Assembly: GCF_001636315.1 (NCBI RefSeq) | Contig: NZ_KV440949.1 | Location: 1,783,203-1,847,202, forward strand | Direction: 5' to 3' | Length of the DNA stretch: 64,000 bases | Origin: Neobacillus mesonae | GTDB lineage: Bacteria; Bacillota; Bacilli; Bacillales; Cytobacillaceae | Shown: positions 17,789 through 26,005 of the stretch, piece after piece | Layout of the letters: each line of letters begins with the position of its first letter | Numbering within the stretch: the first letter of the stretch is position 1 | Made by a program: the position numbers and the translations under genes | Notes under the pieces: generated by a model | Seen by the model: the letters and a program-made list of their open reading frames with translations, nothing else | What the model was told of the DNA's origin: nothing | The model's database searches: none

Positions 17789-17821
17789 GTGGGAAATTAC
17801 TCTATCTTGAGGATTTCCCAC
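17789..17821 (+). terminator. Hairpin downstream of atoE
   Basis: GTGGGAAAT and ATTTCCCAC are perfect 9-bp arms with a 15-nt loop, 34 nt after the atoE stop. There is no T-run, so termination is uncertain. Confidence 0.5.
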
Positions 17822-17833
17822 TGCATATTCACC

Positions 17834-17906
17834 TTTACCCGTCTGTTTGCTTGTTTTACCCATCTAAAAATTGAATTTACCCGTCACTTTTTCTTGTTTA
17901 CCCGTC
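17834..17906. repeat. 21-bp periodic array, core TTTACCCGTC, four units
   Basis: Cores start at 17834, 17855, 17876 and 17897, exactly 21 bp apart. Three are TTTACCCGTC and one is TTTACCCATC. The 11-nt linkers differ from each other. The array lies between the convergent ends of atoE and the 17931 gene. It matches the array at 22333. Confidence 0.85.
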
Positions 17907-17930
17907 CAAGGTACCATTCAAAATTATACC

Positions 17931-18389
17931 TTATACATTTCCTATAAATGCATCTGCTTTTGTTTCAATTTCCGATAGGATGGTGTCGTTTTCCTGTAGT
18001 GTTTTTCGGATTCGGTCAACAAGTTCAAGGGCTGCCGTTCCTCTGATTTGTTCGGCGACCCGTTCGAGCAGAAGCTTTGTATCAACAGAAAATTTCCTCG
18101 CAAAGCCGTGACATCTGGAGATATTTTTCCTTAAAAACTCGGAATTCTCACGGGCAAAAATACGGCGGATGCAGCCCCTCATCCCGGCGTAGCCGTAGGA
18201 AACCTCTGAAACAGCACGGTATAAAAGAATCATTCCGTCTGCCCGGCTTGATTCGGGGTGGAGCCTCAGTTCGGTGATTAATGATACAAGCTTTCTAACC
18301 ACAACAGCGCCTCGTTCCGTTGCCTCCCACCATTCCAACAATACTCGTTGTTCCTCATTACTCAAAATTAAAGAAGGGCCTTGTGACAT
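17931..18389 (-). CDS. Hypothetical protein, paralogue of the next gene
   Basis: 152-aa protein of unknown function. I take the ATG at 18389 because AAAGGGAGAG lies about 8 nt upstream; an open frame extends to 18476. It is helical and soluble. The segment SLITELRLHPESSRADG followed by SEVSYGYAGMRGCIRRI aligns with the upstream gene's SITTGFRVLPALRNAPG and ADVGYGFDAVRGTIQRL, so the two genes are diverged tandem paralogues. The conserved YG-x4-RG-x-I-x-R motif might mark a shared fold. No family is recognised. Confidence 0.65.
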   Translation of the reverse strand: MSQGPSLILSNEEQRVLLEWWEATERGAVVVRKLVSLITELRLHPESSRADGMILLYRAVSEVSYGYAGMRGCIRRIFARENSEFLRKNISRCHGFARKFSVDTKLLLERVAEQIRGTAALELVDRIRKTLQENDTILSEIETKADAFIGNV

Positions 18390-18421
18390 TTTCCCACTCT
18401 CCCTTTTGTAAGATCCCTTTG

Positions 18422-18907
18422 CTAAAGCCGCGGGATCGCTTGAATCCTTTGGACTCGCTTTAAAATCACGTCCCATTCCGCTCCAAGCATCGCTTTACCG
18501 GACATGGTCGCCTCCCTGATTTTTTCACCAATAACTCCGTTCAAGTAACGACTTTGCTCAATTAAATAATAGGTTTCGGGTGTTGCTTTTTCAGCCACAA
18601 GTTCAAAGTTTGGACTTAATTGTTTTTCACTGATTCGCAATGTATCAAGATCTAGAACCAGCATTTCTTTCGCTAGAGGAATCGTTTCACCGTGACGGAG
18701 CCGCTGAATCGTCCCTCTTACGGCATCAAATCCATAACCGACATCCGCCACAGATGCATGGTACGGGTTCAGCCCCGGCGCATTCCGCAGTGCGGGAAGG
18801 ACCCGGAAACCCGTCGTAATCGAACAAACAACCTCCTTCGCCGCCATCCCCTGCTCAAATGCAGCATCAATGGCATCCAGATACACATTCCACTGATTGG
18901 TGCTCAT
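18422..18907 (-). CDS. Hypothetical protein, paralogue of the gene downstream
   Basis: 161-aa soluble helical protein, family not recognised. The start at 18907 has AGGGATGATG upstream. It carries the pattern SITTGFRVLP, then DVGYGFDAVRGTIQRLRHGE, shared with its neighbour 32 nt downstream. The pair is probably one transcript and may form a heteromer; that is speculation. It lies on the minus strand, upstream of the phosphatase region. Confidence 0.65.
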   Translation of the reverse strand: MSTNQWNVYLDAIDAAFEQGMAAKEVVCSITTGFRVLPALRNAPGLNPYHASVADVGYGFDAVRGTIQRLRHGETIPLAKEMLVLDLDTLRISEKQLSPNFELVAEKATPETYYLIEQSRYLNGVIGEKIREATMSGKAMLGAEWDVILKRVQRIQAIPRL

Positions 18908-19094
18908 TTCATCATCCCTCATTTGTTTTGCCTTGCTTCCCCCTAATCCAGGTGCCTTCCTATACAAATATTCCCTCCAAAAAAGAAAGTGCCAGCCCCA
19001 TCCATTTTTTAGGATAGTAGATGACACTTTGATATTTTTAGAGGGGAGAACATTTCCTATGCTTTTTTAACTGTCCACTCCACGCGTACAAATG

Positions 19095-19117
19095 TCCACG
19101 AGTGGTGCCTGACACCA
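19095..19117. repeat. Short dispersed palindrome GTGGTGCCTGACACCA
   Basis: A 16-nt element with GGTG/CACC arms and a CCTGA loop, preceded by TGTCCACGA, lies just below the phosphatase stop. I recall similar sequences being dispersed in Bacillus genomes, but only one copy is in this window. Confidence 0.45.
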
Positions 19118-19121
19118 AAGC

Positions 19122-21776
19122 TTATTTCACTTTAACGGAAACAGATTTGCTCTTGTTGCCGGCTTTGTCTACAGCGTAGATTGTTAAGTTTGTGCCTTTT
19201 TTCTTTGCTTTGATTTTTACGGAATAGTTGCCTTTTGAATCGGCAACTGCTTTGCCTAGATATGATTTTCCATGATAGATATAAACAGTTGAGCCCTTTT
19301 CAGCTTTTCCTGTAACCTTAGTAGATTTAGATGTTACTTTATTGACTGAAGGTTTAGCCGGTGCTGTCTTATCGGCCACTTTTATACTCATTGCGTTACT
19401 TACATTTCCAGCCTTGTCCGTTGCCGTCACTTTAATTTCTGCTCCGGGACGCTGTTTCGAAATGACAAATTTGTATTGGCCATTTTTATCAGCAGCGGTG
19501 CTCTTTTGGTATTTTCCATTGATATAGAGCTTAACCGTTACATTCGCTTCTGTTTTTCCTATAACACTAGTAGATTCAGAGGTTACTTTATTGACTGAAG
19601 GGCGAGCTGGTGCTGTCTTATCGACTACTTTCAAACTCTTAGCGGTGCTTACATTTCCAGCTTCATCAGTTGCCGTAACCTTTATTTCTGTTCCTGCACT
19701 TTGCTTTACAATGACAAACTTATAGTGGCCATTTTTATCAGCAACGGTGCTCTTTTGATATTTACCATTAATATAAAGTTTAATAGTTGCATTTGCTTCA
19801 GCTTTTCCAGACACCGATGTGGATTGATCCGTTACACGGTCAATGGCTGGAGCCGCAGGCGGTGTGAAATCTGGCATATTTGTAAATGATGGAAGGCCTG
19901 AAAGATAGCCAATACCGCCTGTTTTATTAATACCAATTTCTTTTTCCAACGCATTTAATAACTCTTCTTTATTTACAGCAGTAATATCTTTTCCGTCCAC
20001 TTCATCTCCTGGGTGCTGGAAGTTACTCATGATATAGGAGAAACCATTACGATCATCTGCTGCGAACAAGCCAGTGGCTTCCGCACCTGCAGGATTCGAT
20101 AAAATACGTGATAACTCTTTTGTCTCTACATTGTACGCCCACACATAGTTATTGGTATGCTTGCCGCTGTCTTCACCGATAAATAAAGTTCTCATTTCTT
20201 CCGAGAAGCTAAGGTTATCAGGATTAGCCACCTTGTCAACATTTGCGGTATTTCCATAGGCATCAGGAGTTGCGAGGTCTTCCCCTGCAACTAAACCAGA
20301 CATCGAGGTCGCTACATATTTACTAAGAATTCCGCTGCCGTTTTGATCTTTTTGTCCACTATTTAAATCTAATTGATAGGTTACACCAGACTTAATTTTT
20401 GGCAATTGAATATCATCCGGAAGTCCCGATCCTGAAGTATCCTTTTCCATACCGCCGCTTTGGTCGGAAATCGCGATATACACCTTTTGATCCTTGGCGT
20501 TATAAGTGACACCTTCCATTTTATTGAATTCGGTTGTCGCACCAAGATATGCTGCATAGCGGCGGGATTCTAAAAATGCAGCCGCTTTTTCCATCCCTGG
20601 CTTCAGTTTTATATATTCTGTTTTACCATAGGAATATTGCTTAATGGCTTTAAATCCTTCTTGTGGTGTTTCGGACGTTTCAAAAATGTCACTGAATTTA
20701 ATTCCATTATCAATAAGCTGCTTAATTTCTTTGTCAGTGCCATGCCCCAGCTTAATCCAGTCTAATTTTCCTGAACCGCCATTTTCTGTTCCAGTTTGAT
20801 TAAATTTCGCGGCATATAGCGTACCAGCTGTTAAATTCTCCGCTTTATCGGCCACATACATGAACAAGCCTGTGTTGCCGCCGTCATCCCCAAAGTAAGC
20901 AGTACGGTTATCCGGCATCATTTTCATTAATTCATGTGAGAAACGCCCCATACTGTAATGCTTGTCCACTTTTACTTTACCGTTTTTCTTTACTTGGATC
21001 TCAGGGATATATCCATAGAAATATGGGTTTGCCTTTGATTTATCACCAAAGTAAAGCTGGGCGAAGCTTTCAACCTGAGTTCTTGCTGATGACTTAGCAT
21101 CAAATTCAAATTTTCTCGCATCTGGCTCATATTCTTCCGACCCTAAATGGGTATTCCATGGAGAAAGAGAACCGTTACAAGGAATCCAAAGTCCGTTGAC
21201 AGCGGAAAAGTCAATCTTCTTAACCTCTTTGGTTGTTAGCTCTCCGGTTTTCTCATCTTGATCTAATGTTGTTAGTGACATGGAGGCTGGCACAACACCG
21301 TAGGCAGAGTTGCCGGCAGCATCTATTGTCTGATATTCATAGTGTGTAACCATGTACAATTTTCCGTTAATCGGATTTAGTAAGCTATTGGAATCCGGTG
21401 CATCGGAAACAAACGGTGTCGGTTTTCCAGGAACGCTATGATCCATGATTGGGTCACCATAGTAATCAATCGGGGTACCTGCAGAAATCATTTCTCCATT
21501 GTTCATTGCCACTTTATCTTCTGATTTAAAAAGCTTTTTATAGGTAAGCGGAAATCTTTTCACTTTTCCGTTGCTGTATTTTACATCAACAGAGGCAGTT
21601 GAATATGTATCTACCATTTGGTTGATTGTAGTGGGCGCTTGCATTCCATTAAATTTCACAGAGTCAATTTTTACTTTACTGTTCCCTGCAGCCGCCGCTG
21701 GTGTGAGAGCAGGAATCGTTAAAGCCAATGCTAAAGCGAAAGCTGTACCTTTTTTAGCCATCTTTTTCTTATTCAT
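19122..21776 (-). CDS. phoX: Secreted PhoX/DUF839-like phosphatase with three Ig-like repeats
   Basis: 884-aa exported protein. A signal peptide (to about residue 29, ending TPAAAA) precedes a DUF839/PhoX beta-propeller region (about 40-640). That region has CNGSLSPWNTHLGSEEYEPD, FGDDGGNTGLFMYVA and LSFSEEMRTLFIGEDSGKHTNN (in part TLFIGEDSGKHTNN), the acidic Ca/Fe ligand regions of PhoX phosphatases. Three tandem bacterial Ig-like domains follow (about 645-884; units begin APAIDRVTDQSTSVSGKAEAN and repeat with APARPSVNKV and APAKPSVNKV). PhoX-type enzymes release phosphate from phosphomonoesters outside the cell. The Ig repeats may bind the cell wall. A PHO box upstream supports a phosphate-starvation role. 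Confidence 0.82.
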   Translation of the reverse strand: MNKKKMAKKGTAFALALALTIPALTPAAAAGNSKVKIDSVKFNGMQAPTTINQMVDTYSTASVDVKYSNGKVKRFPLTYKKLFKSEDKVAMNNGEMISAGTPIDYYGDPIMDHSVPGKPTPFVSDAPDSNSLLNPINGKLYMVTHYEYQTIDAAGNSAYGVVPASMSLTTLDQDEKTGELTTKEVKKIDFSAVNGLWIPCNGSLSPWNTHLGSEEYEPDARKFEFDAKSSARTQVESFAQLYFGDKSKANPYFYGYIPEIQVKKNGKVKVDKHYSMGRFSHELMKMMPDNRTAYFGDDGGNTGLFMYVADKAENLTAGTLYAAKFNQTGTENGGSGKLDWIKLGHGTDKEIKQLIDNGIKFSDIFETSETPQEGFKAIKQYSYGKTEYIKLKPGMEKAAAFLESRRYAAYLGATTEFNKMEGVTYNAKDQKVYIAISDQSGGMEKDTSGSGLPDDIQLPKIKSGVTYQLDLNSGQKDQNGSGILSKYVATSMSGLVAGEDLATPDAYGNTANVDKVANPDNLSFSEEMRTLFIGEDSGKHTNNYVWAYNVETKELSRILSNPAGAEATGLFAADDRNGFSYIMSNFQHPGDEVDGKDITAVNKEELLNALEKEIGINKTGGIGYLSGLPSFTNMPDFTPPAAPAIDRVTDQSTSVSGKAEANATIKLYINGKYQKSTVADKNGHYKFVIVKQSAGTEIKVTATDEAGNVSTAKSLKVVDKTAPARPSVNKVTSESTSVIGKTEANVTVKLYINGKYQKSTAADKNGQYKFVISKQRPGAEIKVTATDKAGNVSNAMSIKVADKTAPAKPSVNKVTSKSTKVTGKAEKGSTVYIYHGKSYLGKAVADSKGNYSVKIKAKKKGTNLTIYAVDKAGNKSKSVSVKVK

Positions 21777-21854
21777 TGAAAAACTCCCCCTTAGATTATC
21801 TAGTTTCTACATATCTAAGAATAATTCTTGTTTATTAATGTTGGATTAATAGAA

Positions 21855-21881
21855 TGTAAAGCTTTGTGAATTTTATGTAAA
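21855..21881 (-). promoter_or_regulatory. PHO box upstream of phoX
   Basis: On the minus strand three TTHACA hexamers follow each other: TTTACA (21881-21876), TTCACA (21870-21865) and TTTACA (21860-21855), at 11- and 10-bp steps. A weak fourth copy may lie at 21891-21886. TATTAA follows three bases below, as a possible -10. This matches PhoP-P binding sites in Bacillus. Confidence 0.7.
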
Positions 21882-21933
21882 GTTTTGAGTTTTATAAGAA
21901 TCTATTTGAATATTTTTTCCCCACCTGGTCATA

Positions 21934-21966
21934 GGTGATGCACGGGGACGGTTCTTGTGTATCACC
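21934..21966. repeat. REP-like hairpin with 10-bp outer arms
   Basis: The arms GGTGATGCAC (21934-21943) and GTGTATCACC (21957-21966) enclose the core GGGGACGGTTCTT. The arms pair apart from one G-T. The arm sequence differs from other copies while the core is the same. Confidence 0.8.
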
Positions 21967-22055
21967 AAAAAAGGGCATATTCATACATCCCTAAAAGGAC
22001 ACGCAATGCTTGTTCGCTCATACAATAAAGTAAACTTTTGAAAGAGGTGTAAGAA

Positions 22056-22268
22056 TTGACACATCATATTGTAACAGGCCCACATCCCGGACAACCTGGC
22101 GGCGGCTGTATGGCACAATATAACCACTATACCCATGGTCATACACCACAGCACTACCCTACCTTGCCTCAGTCTAACCACCAAAATCACACCACACCAT
22201 TTTCGCAATACCCTACTTCCTTTTACGGGCAGTATGGGGTACCTTCCTGGAGACCACCTTGGCGGTAA
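22056..22268 (+). CDS. Small His/Pro/Tyr/Gln-rich protein, possibly spore-associated
   Basis: 70-aa ORF with a TTG start preceded by AAAGAGGTG at good spacing and followed by a hairpin terminator. Its composition is striking: many His, Pro, Tyr, Gln and Gly, no long hydrophobic run, ending SWRPPWR. This bias is seen in several small Bacillus spore coat proteins, but I recognise no named family. A spore role is a guess from composition. A sporulation sigma promoter was not identified. Confidence 0.5.
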   Translation: MTHHIVTGPHPGQPGGGCMAQYNHYTHGHTPQHYPTLPQSNHQNHTTPFSQYPTSFYGQYGVPSWRPPWR

Positions 22269-22293
22269 ACCTTGTTCCATAAAAAAACAAAAG

Positions 22294-22319
22294 ACCAAGG
22301 GATTTCACTTTCCCTTGGT
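22294..22319 (+). terminator. Terminator after small ORF
   Basis: ACCAAGGGA and TCCCTTGGT form a 9-bp stem with an 8-nt loop, 25 nt after the stop; a weak T-rich stretch follows. Confidence 0.65.
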
Positions 22320-22332
22320 TTATTACTTCCCT

Positions 22333-22426
22333 CTTACCCGTTTGTTTTCTTTGTTTACCCGTCAAAATTTAGATTTTAACCGTCAATTTTCGCAATTTAC
22401 CCGTCTGTTTTGTCATTTTACCCGTC
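22333..22426. repeat. 21-bp periodic array, core TTTACCCGTC, five units
   Basis: Cores start at 22333, 22354, 22375, 22396 and 22417, each 21 bp after the last: CTTACCCGTT, TTTACCCGTC, TTTAACCGTC, TTTACCCGTC, TTTACCCGTC. Linkers are 11 nt and unlike each other. The array lies between convergent gene ends. Confidence 0.87.
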
Positions 22427-22513
22427 AAACACCACACCCCTTTATTAAACAGACAAAATCACTAAATTCTTTTATAAAAATATCCTAATCCTGCTTACCT
22501 TAGTATCAATGAA

Positions 22514-22543
22514 ATCAAAAAACCAAGAGGCTCCCCCCTTGGT
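22514..22543 (-). terminator. Terminator of the IclR-headed catabolic operon
   Basis: On the minus strand ACCAAG and CTTGGT pair around a G-rich loop, followed by TTTTTTG. It lies 21 nt past the DUF35 gene stop, the last cistron. Confidence 0.75.
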
Positions 22544-22563
22544 CTGTATCACTCCCACATGCA

Positions 22564-22875
22564 TCATCCACACTTCCTGAAAATGTAGGCTCCCTCTTCA
22601 ATATCTACTAGTTCTACTTTGTCGTTGATTTGGATTTCTTCTTTTATTCGGCCGGTGACTCTTTCGCCTGAGATTAAGTCTACTAGTACGACGTAGTAGG
22701 GTGTGAGGTGTTTGAATTCGACGGAAGAGATGTTGATTTTAGTGAAGGTATAGACCGAACCTGTGCCTTCAATTTCTTCTATCCTAAAACCCACGGCGCG
22801 GCAGGAAGGGCAGATGAGCCGCGCTGGAACGCTTGTGTTCCCGCATTCTTCACAAACATGTACTGATAGTTTCAT
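22564..22875 (-). CDS. DUF35 zinc-ribbon/OB-fold protein, thiolase partner
   Basis: 103-aa protein with an N-terminal rubredoxin-like zinc ribbon (Cys8, Cys11, Cys22, Cys25 in CEECGNTSVPARLICPSC) and a C-terminal OB fold (about 38-100). DUF35 proteins pair with thiolase-like enzymes such as SCP2/Ltp thiolases and HMG-CoA or acetoacetyl-CoA enzymes, helping CoA-ester binding. The thiolase gene ends 6 nt upstream, so the two probably form one complex. It is the last gene of the operon. Confidence 0.85.
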   Translation of the reverse strand: MKLSVHVCEECGNTSVPARLICPSCRAVGFRIEEIEGTGSVYTFTKINISSVEFKHLTPYYVVLVDLISGERVTGRIKEEIQINDKVELVDIEEGAYIFRKCG

Positions 22876-22881
22876 AGCCCC

Positions 22882-24018
22882 TTACCTCCCGTTACTAAAA
22901 ATATGGACAGTAGAATAGGACCCTGTCCCGCCTAAATTTTGTGCTAAACCGATTCTCGCTCCGTCCACCTGGTTGCAGGCCGTCCCTCGCAATTGCTGGA
23001 CCACTTGATAGATTTGTGCAATCCCGGTCGCCCCGATTGGATGACCGCGTGAAAGCAATCCGCCGCTTGTGTTAACCGGAATCTTGCCGCCATGCTTCGT
23101 GTCACCGTTCTCGAGCAATTTCCAGCCCTCGCCCCGAGCAGCCAGTCCTAGAGCCTCATAAGCGAGAATCTCCGTCATGGAGAAACAATCATGCAGCTCA
23201 ATCACATCAATATCGTCAGGTCCAAGTCCAGCCTGTTCATAAGCTAGTTCAGCGGATTTTTTAATCGCACCAATTGTCAACAAATCCTCCACTTCTTGCG
23301 CCTGTGTCGGACCGGAAGCCTGGGAGGAAGCAATCACCCGAATCCCCGACTGTCCCCGTGATAATATTACTGCAGCAGCCCCGTCGGTAATCGGCGAGCA
23401 ATCAAACAGCCCTAGCGGTTCGGTAATCATTCGGGCAGCTAAAATTTCCTCTAATGCTACCGGATCGCGATATTGGGCAATCGAATTTTGGACCGCATAT
23501 TCCCGATTCTTCAGCGCCACCATTGCCAAATGCTTTTTCGAAGCCTCTGTTTCGTAAAAATAACGATTGGCCACAAGCCCGAAAAATCCTGGGAAGGATA
23601 GGCCCGCCATCTTCTCATTACTGTCGGTATCCATCGCGGCATTAATCGCAGACGTGACCACATTCGTATCCGCCTGCTTCATTTTTTCCCCGCCGGCCAC
23701 AAGAACCGTATTATACACACCGGCTTCAATCATTTCGCAGGCATGACGGAATGCAATTCCTCCGCTAGCACAGGCCCCTTCCATTTTTGCCGTCGGAATT
23801 GGTCCCAGCCCTAAGTCATGGGCAATAAGCGATCCGAGGATCTCCTGATTGGCAAGCGGACCGGACATGAAATTCCCGATAAACACCGCGTCTACCGTTG
23901 GAAACCCGGCTTCCTTCAAAGCTTCGAAACTAGCTTCCAAAAGCAATTGTTTCAGAGATTTATCGGCCATAGTTCCGAACTTGGTAATCCCCGTTCCAAT
24001 TACGGTCACATGATTCAT
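22882..24018 (-). CDS. SCP2-type thiolase / lipid-transfer-like acyltransferase
   Basis: 378-aa thiolase-fold enzyme. The nucleophilic Cys lies in KMEGACASGGIAFRHACEMI (about residue 83), and the His motif is GLLSRGHPIGATG (about 330). The second catalytic Cys of classic biosynthetic thiolases is not visible in the C-terminal AQNLGGTGSYS, as is typical of SCP-x/Ltp members. These cleave 3-oxoacyl-CoA or, with a DUF35 partner, do retro-aldol side-chain cleavage. It overlaps the synthetase gene by 4 nt and is followed by DUF35. The substrate is unknown. Confidence 0.85.
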   Translation of the reverse strand: MNHVTVIGTGITKFGTMADKSLKQLLLEASFEALKEAGFPTVDAVFIGNFMSGPLANQEILGSLIAHDLGLGPIPTAKMEGACASGGIAFRHACEMIEAGVYNTVLVAGGEKMKQADTNVVTSAINAAMDTDSNEKMAGLSFPGFFGLVANRYFYETEASKKHLAMVALKNREYAVQNSIAQYRDPVALEEILAARMITEPLGLFDCSPITDGAAAVILSRGQSGIRVIASSQASGPTQAQEVEDLLTIGAIKKSAELAYEQAGLGPDDIDVIELHDCFSMTEILAYEALGLAARGEGWKLLENGDTKHGGKIPVNTSGGLLSRGHPIGATGIAQIYQVVQQLRGTACNQVDGARIGLAQNLGGTGSYSTVHIFSNGR

Positions 24019-25496
24019 TGATGAACACCCCCATACAGCTTTTTCATTTCCTTCTTCAAAATCTTTCCGTACGAGCTCTTTGGCAACGACTCGACAAATT
24101 GAATCACCTTTGGCTTTTTATAACTGCCTAAATGTTGCTTACATAACTCCAGCATATCCTCTTCTGATGCAGTTCGGCCTTCTTTTATTACAATAAATGC
24201 AGCTACTATTTCACCCCATTTTTCATCAGGCAGCCCGATGACACATGTTTCCTTCACAGAAGCATGTTTATTTAACACTTCCTCAATTTCCCGTGGGTAA
24301 ATATTCATTCCACCGGAGATGATGACTTCTTTTTTGCGGTCGACTAAATGTAAAAAACCGCGTTCGTCCATCCAGCCTAAATCGCCGGTGTACAGCCAGC
24401 CGTCTCGTAAAGTGTCCGCCGTAGCCTCCGGGTTATTCCAGTATCCCTGCATCACGAGCGAGCCTTTACAAATCACCTCGCCCACTTCGCCTTGAGGAAC
24501 CTCCCCCCCTTTGCCATCAACTAATTTCACTTCAACAAAAGGTCCGCTTAAACCGCAGGATTCTAAATGTTCACCAAGTTCCCCCCGCGGCATAATGGTA
24601 ATCGCCATCGGTGCTTCCACCTGACCGTATGTTTCAACAAACTTATCCCCAGCCAAATCCAAAGCCTGCTGTAATTTCGCAGCCGCAATTGGCGACCCAG
24701 CCATATTAATGCTTTTAATATGTACGAGTTTACTAGCATCAAAATTGGGACTTTGAATAAGAAGGTTCACGATCGTTGGTACGAGGAAAATCACACTTAC
24801 CTTCTCCCGGTACAACTCATCCAGGGACTCTTCCGGATCAAATTTTTCAAAAATCACCTGGGTTAATCCAAACAGCCAAGAGGCATGAGAAAGAAAATTA
24901 CTGCCGTGCGTCAGTGGTGCGACATGTCCAATGACGTCATCCCAGCCGATTTCGCATGCCATCGCAAGTGACAACGCCCCGGCGACAATATTGCGGTGTG
25001 ACAGGGTGACTCCTTTTGGCTTTCCGGTCGTACCGGATGTGTACATAATGGCAAAAGGGTCATTTTCGCTGACCGCTTCTTCGAGGAATTGAACAGATTC
25101 TTCAGCAACCAGCCCCTCATACATGTCCCCAACCGTAATTTTGGCAATCGTGCTTGAAATCGCCTCAAGCAACTCTTGTTCCCCAATCAGCAGGACAGCA
25201 CCTGATTGTTCGAGCATGTATTCATGTTCCTCCGGATGCAGGCGGTAATTGAGCGGCACCTTGATAAAACCGCCAAACGCACAGGCAAGGTCAAGTTCAA
25301 TATGCTCCGAACGGTTAGACATCAAAATCGCCACGCGGTCGCCTTTTTTAATCCCTCTGTTCTGCAGCAACGACACAAGCTTGTACGTCCGCTCCTCCAG
25401 CTCGCCATAAGTATACGTAATCCCCTTATATTTCACGGCAGGTTTATCTTTAAATGTCCGAAACGTCTTTTTTGCATAGGATGCGATCGTTTCCAA
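24015..25496 (-). CDS. AMP-dependent acyl-CoA synthetase
   Basis: 493-aa ANL-superfamily ligase that activates a carboxylic acid to its CoA thioester with ATP. The P-loop motif is AIMYTSGTTGKPKGVTLSH (about 150-168). The hinge is YTGDLGWMDERGFLHLVDRKKE, then IISGGMNIYPREIEEVL. The catalytic Lys is in PKSSYGKILKKEM near the C-terminus. Its ligand is presumably the acid imported by the TRAP transporter of the same operon, but the acyl pocket cannot be read from sequence. It starts right after the PPC gene stop. Confidence 0.9.
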   Translation of the reverse strand: METIASYAKKTFRTFKDKPAVKYKGITYTYGELEERTYKLVSLLQNRGIKKGDRVAILMSNRSEHIELDLACAFGGFIKVPLNYRLHPEEHEYMLEQSGAVLLIGEQELLEAISSTIAKITVGDMYEGLVAEESVQFLEEAVSENDPFAIMYTSGTTGKPKGVTLSHRNIVAGALSLAMACEIGWDDVIGHVAPLTHGSNFLSHASWLFGLTQVIFEKFDPEESLDELYREKVSVIFLVPTIVNLLIQSPNFDASKLVHIKSINMAGSPIAAAKLQQALDLAGDKFVETYGQVEAPMAITIMPRGELGEHLESCGLSGPFVEVKLVDGKGGEVPQGEVGEVICKGSLVMQGYWNNPEATADTLRDGWLYTGDLGWMDERGFLHLVDRKKEVIISGGMNIYPREIEEVLNKHASVKETCVIGLPDEKWGEIVAAFIVIKEGRTASEEDMLELCKQHLGSYKKPKVIQFVESLPKSSYGKILKKEMKKLYGGVHQ

Positions 25497-25973
25497 TTAT
25501 TGAGCCTCCTCCCCATAAAAATTAAACACACTAAACTTCGTCCCCGGAATCAGTTCCCGAACAGCTTTTGCTTTAGGGGCAACTGTCACGGAAAACTCAA
25601 TGGTAATCGCTACAGTGTTGCCTCCTTCTAGAAAATGACCGCCGTGAATTTTCCCGTGTTCGTCAATCATCACACCATGAAAATGAATATCCGGACGGTT
25701 GTCCTCTTTCACCCCAATGAAACCGGTTCCACTTAATAGCTCGACTGGCTTATCTTTTTTAATGGGACTAGTGTACGTTAGTTCTCCATTCGAGTCTTTC
25801 CCAAACATACAGTAATGAACAGACTCCAGCGAACCCATGCATTGAAACGAACCTGCTTGAATGTTATATTTTTCGCACTGCTTTAAAATACCTAGCAGCA
25901 GGTCTTCTCCTGCTGCCAAACTTCCAATTAAAATACCCTTTTCTTCATTATATATAGCATGAGACTGGCGCAT
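25497..25973 (-). CDS. PPC/DUF296-domain protein
   Basis: 158-aa single-domain protein of the PPC (plant and prokaryote conserved, DUF296/PD1-like) family. It has EDLLLGILKQCEKYNIQAGSFQCMGSLESV (in part LKQCEKYNIQAGSF), then a central strand region and RPDIHFHGVMIDEHGKIHGGHFLEG with the conserved His cluster (about 105-125), a probable metal site. In plants the domain sits beside AT-hooks; the bacterial stand-alone function is unclear. It lies between the SDR and the synthetase, directly abutting the latter, so it is part of the pathway operon. A DNA-binding role should not be assumed. Confidence 0.8.
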   Translation of the reverse strand: MRQSHAIYNEEKGILIGSLAAGEDLLLGILKQCEKYNIQAGSFQCMGSLESVHYCMFGKDSNGELTYTSPIKKDKPVELLSGTGFIGVKEDNRPDIHFHGVMIDEHGKIHGGHFLEGGNTVAITIEFSVTVAPKAKAVRELIPGTKFSVFNFYGEEAQ

Positions 25974-26005
25974 CGCATTTCCCCCTCAAACAATAGTCGA
26001 TGCCA

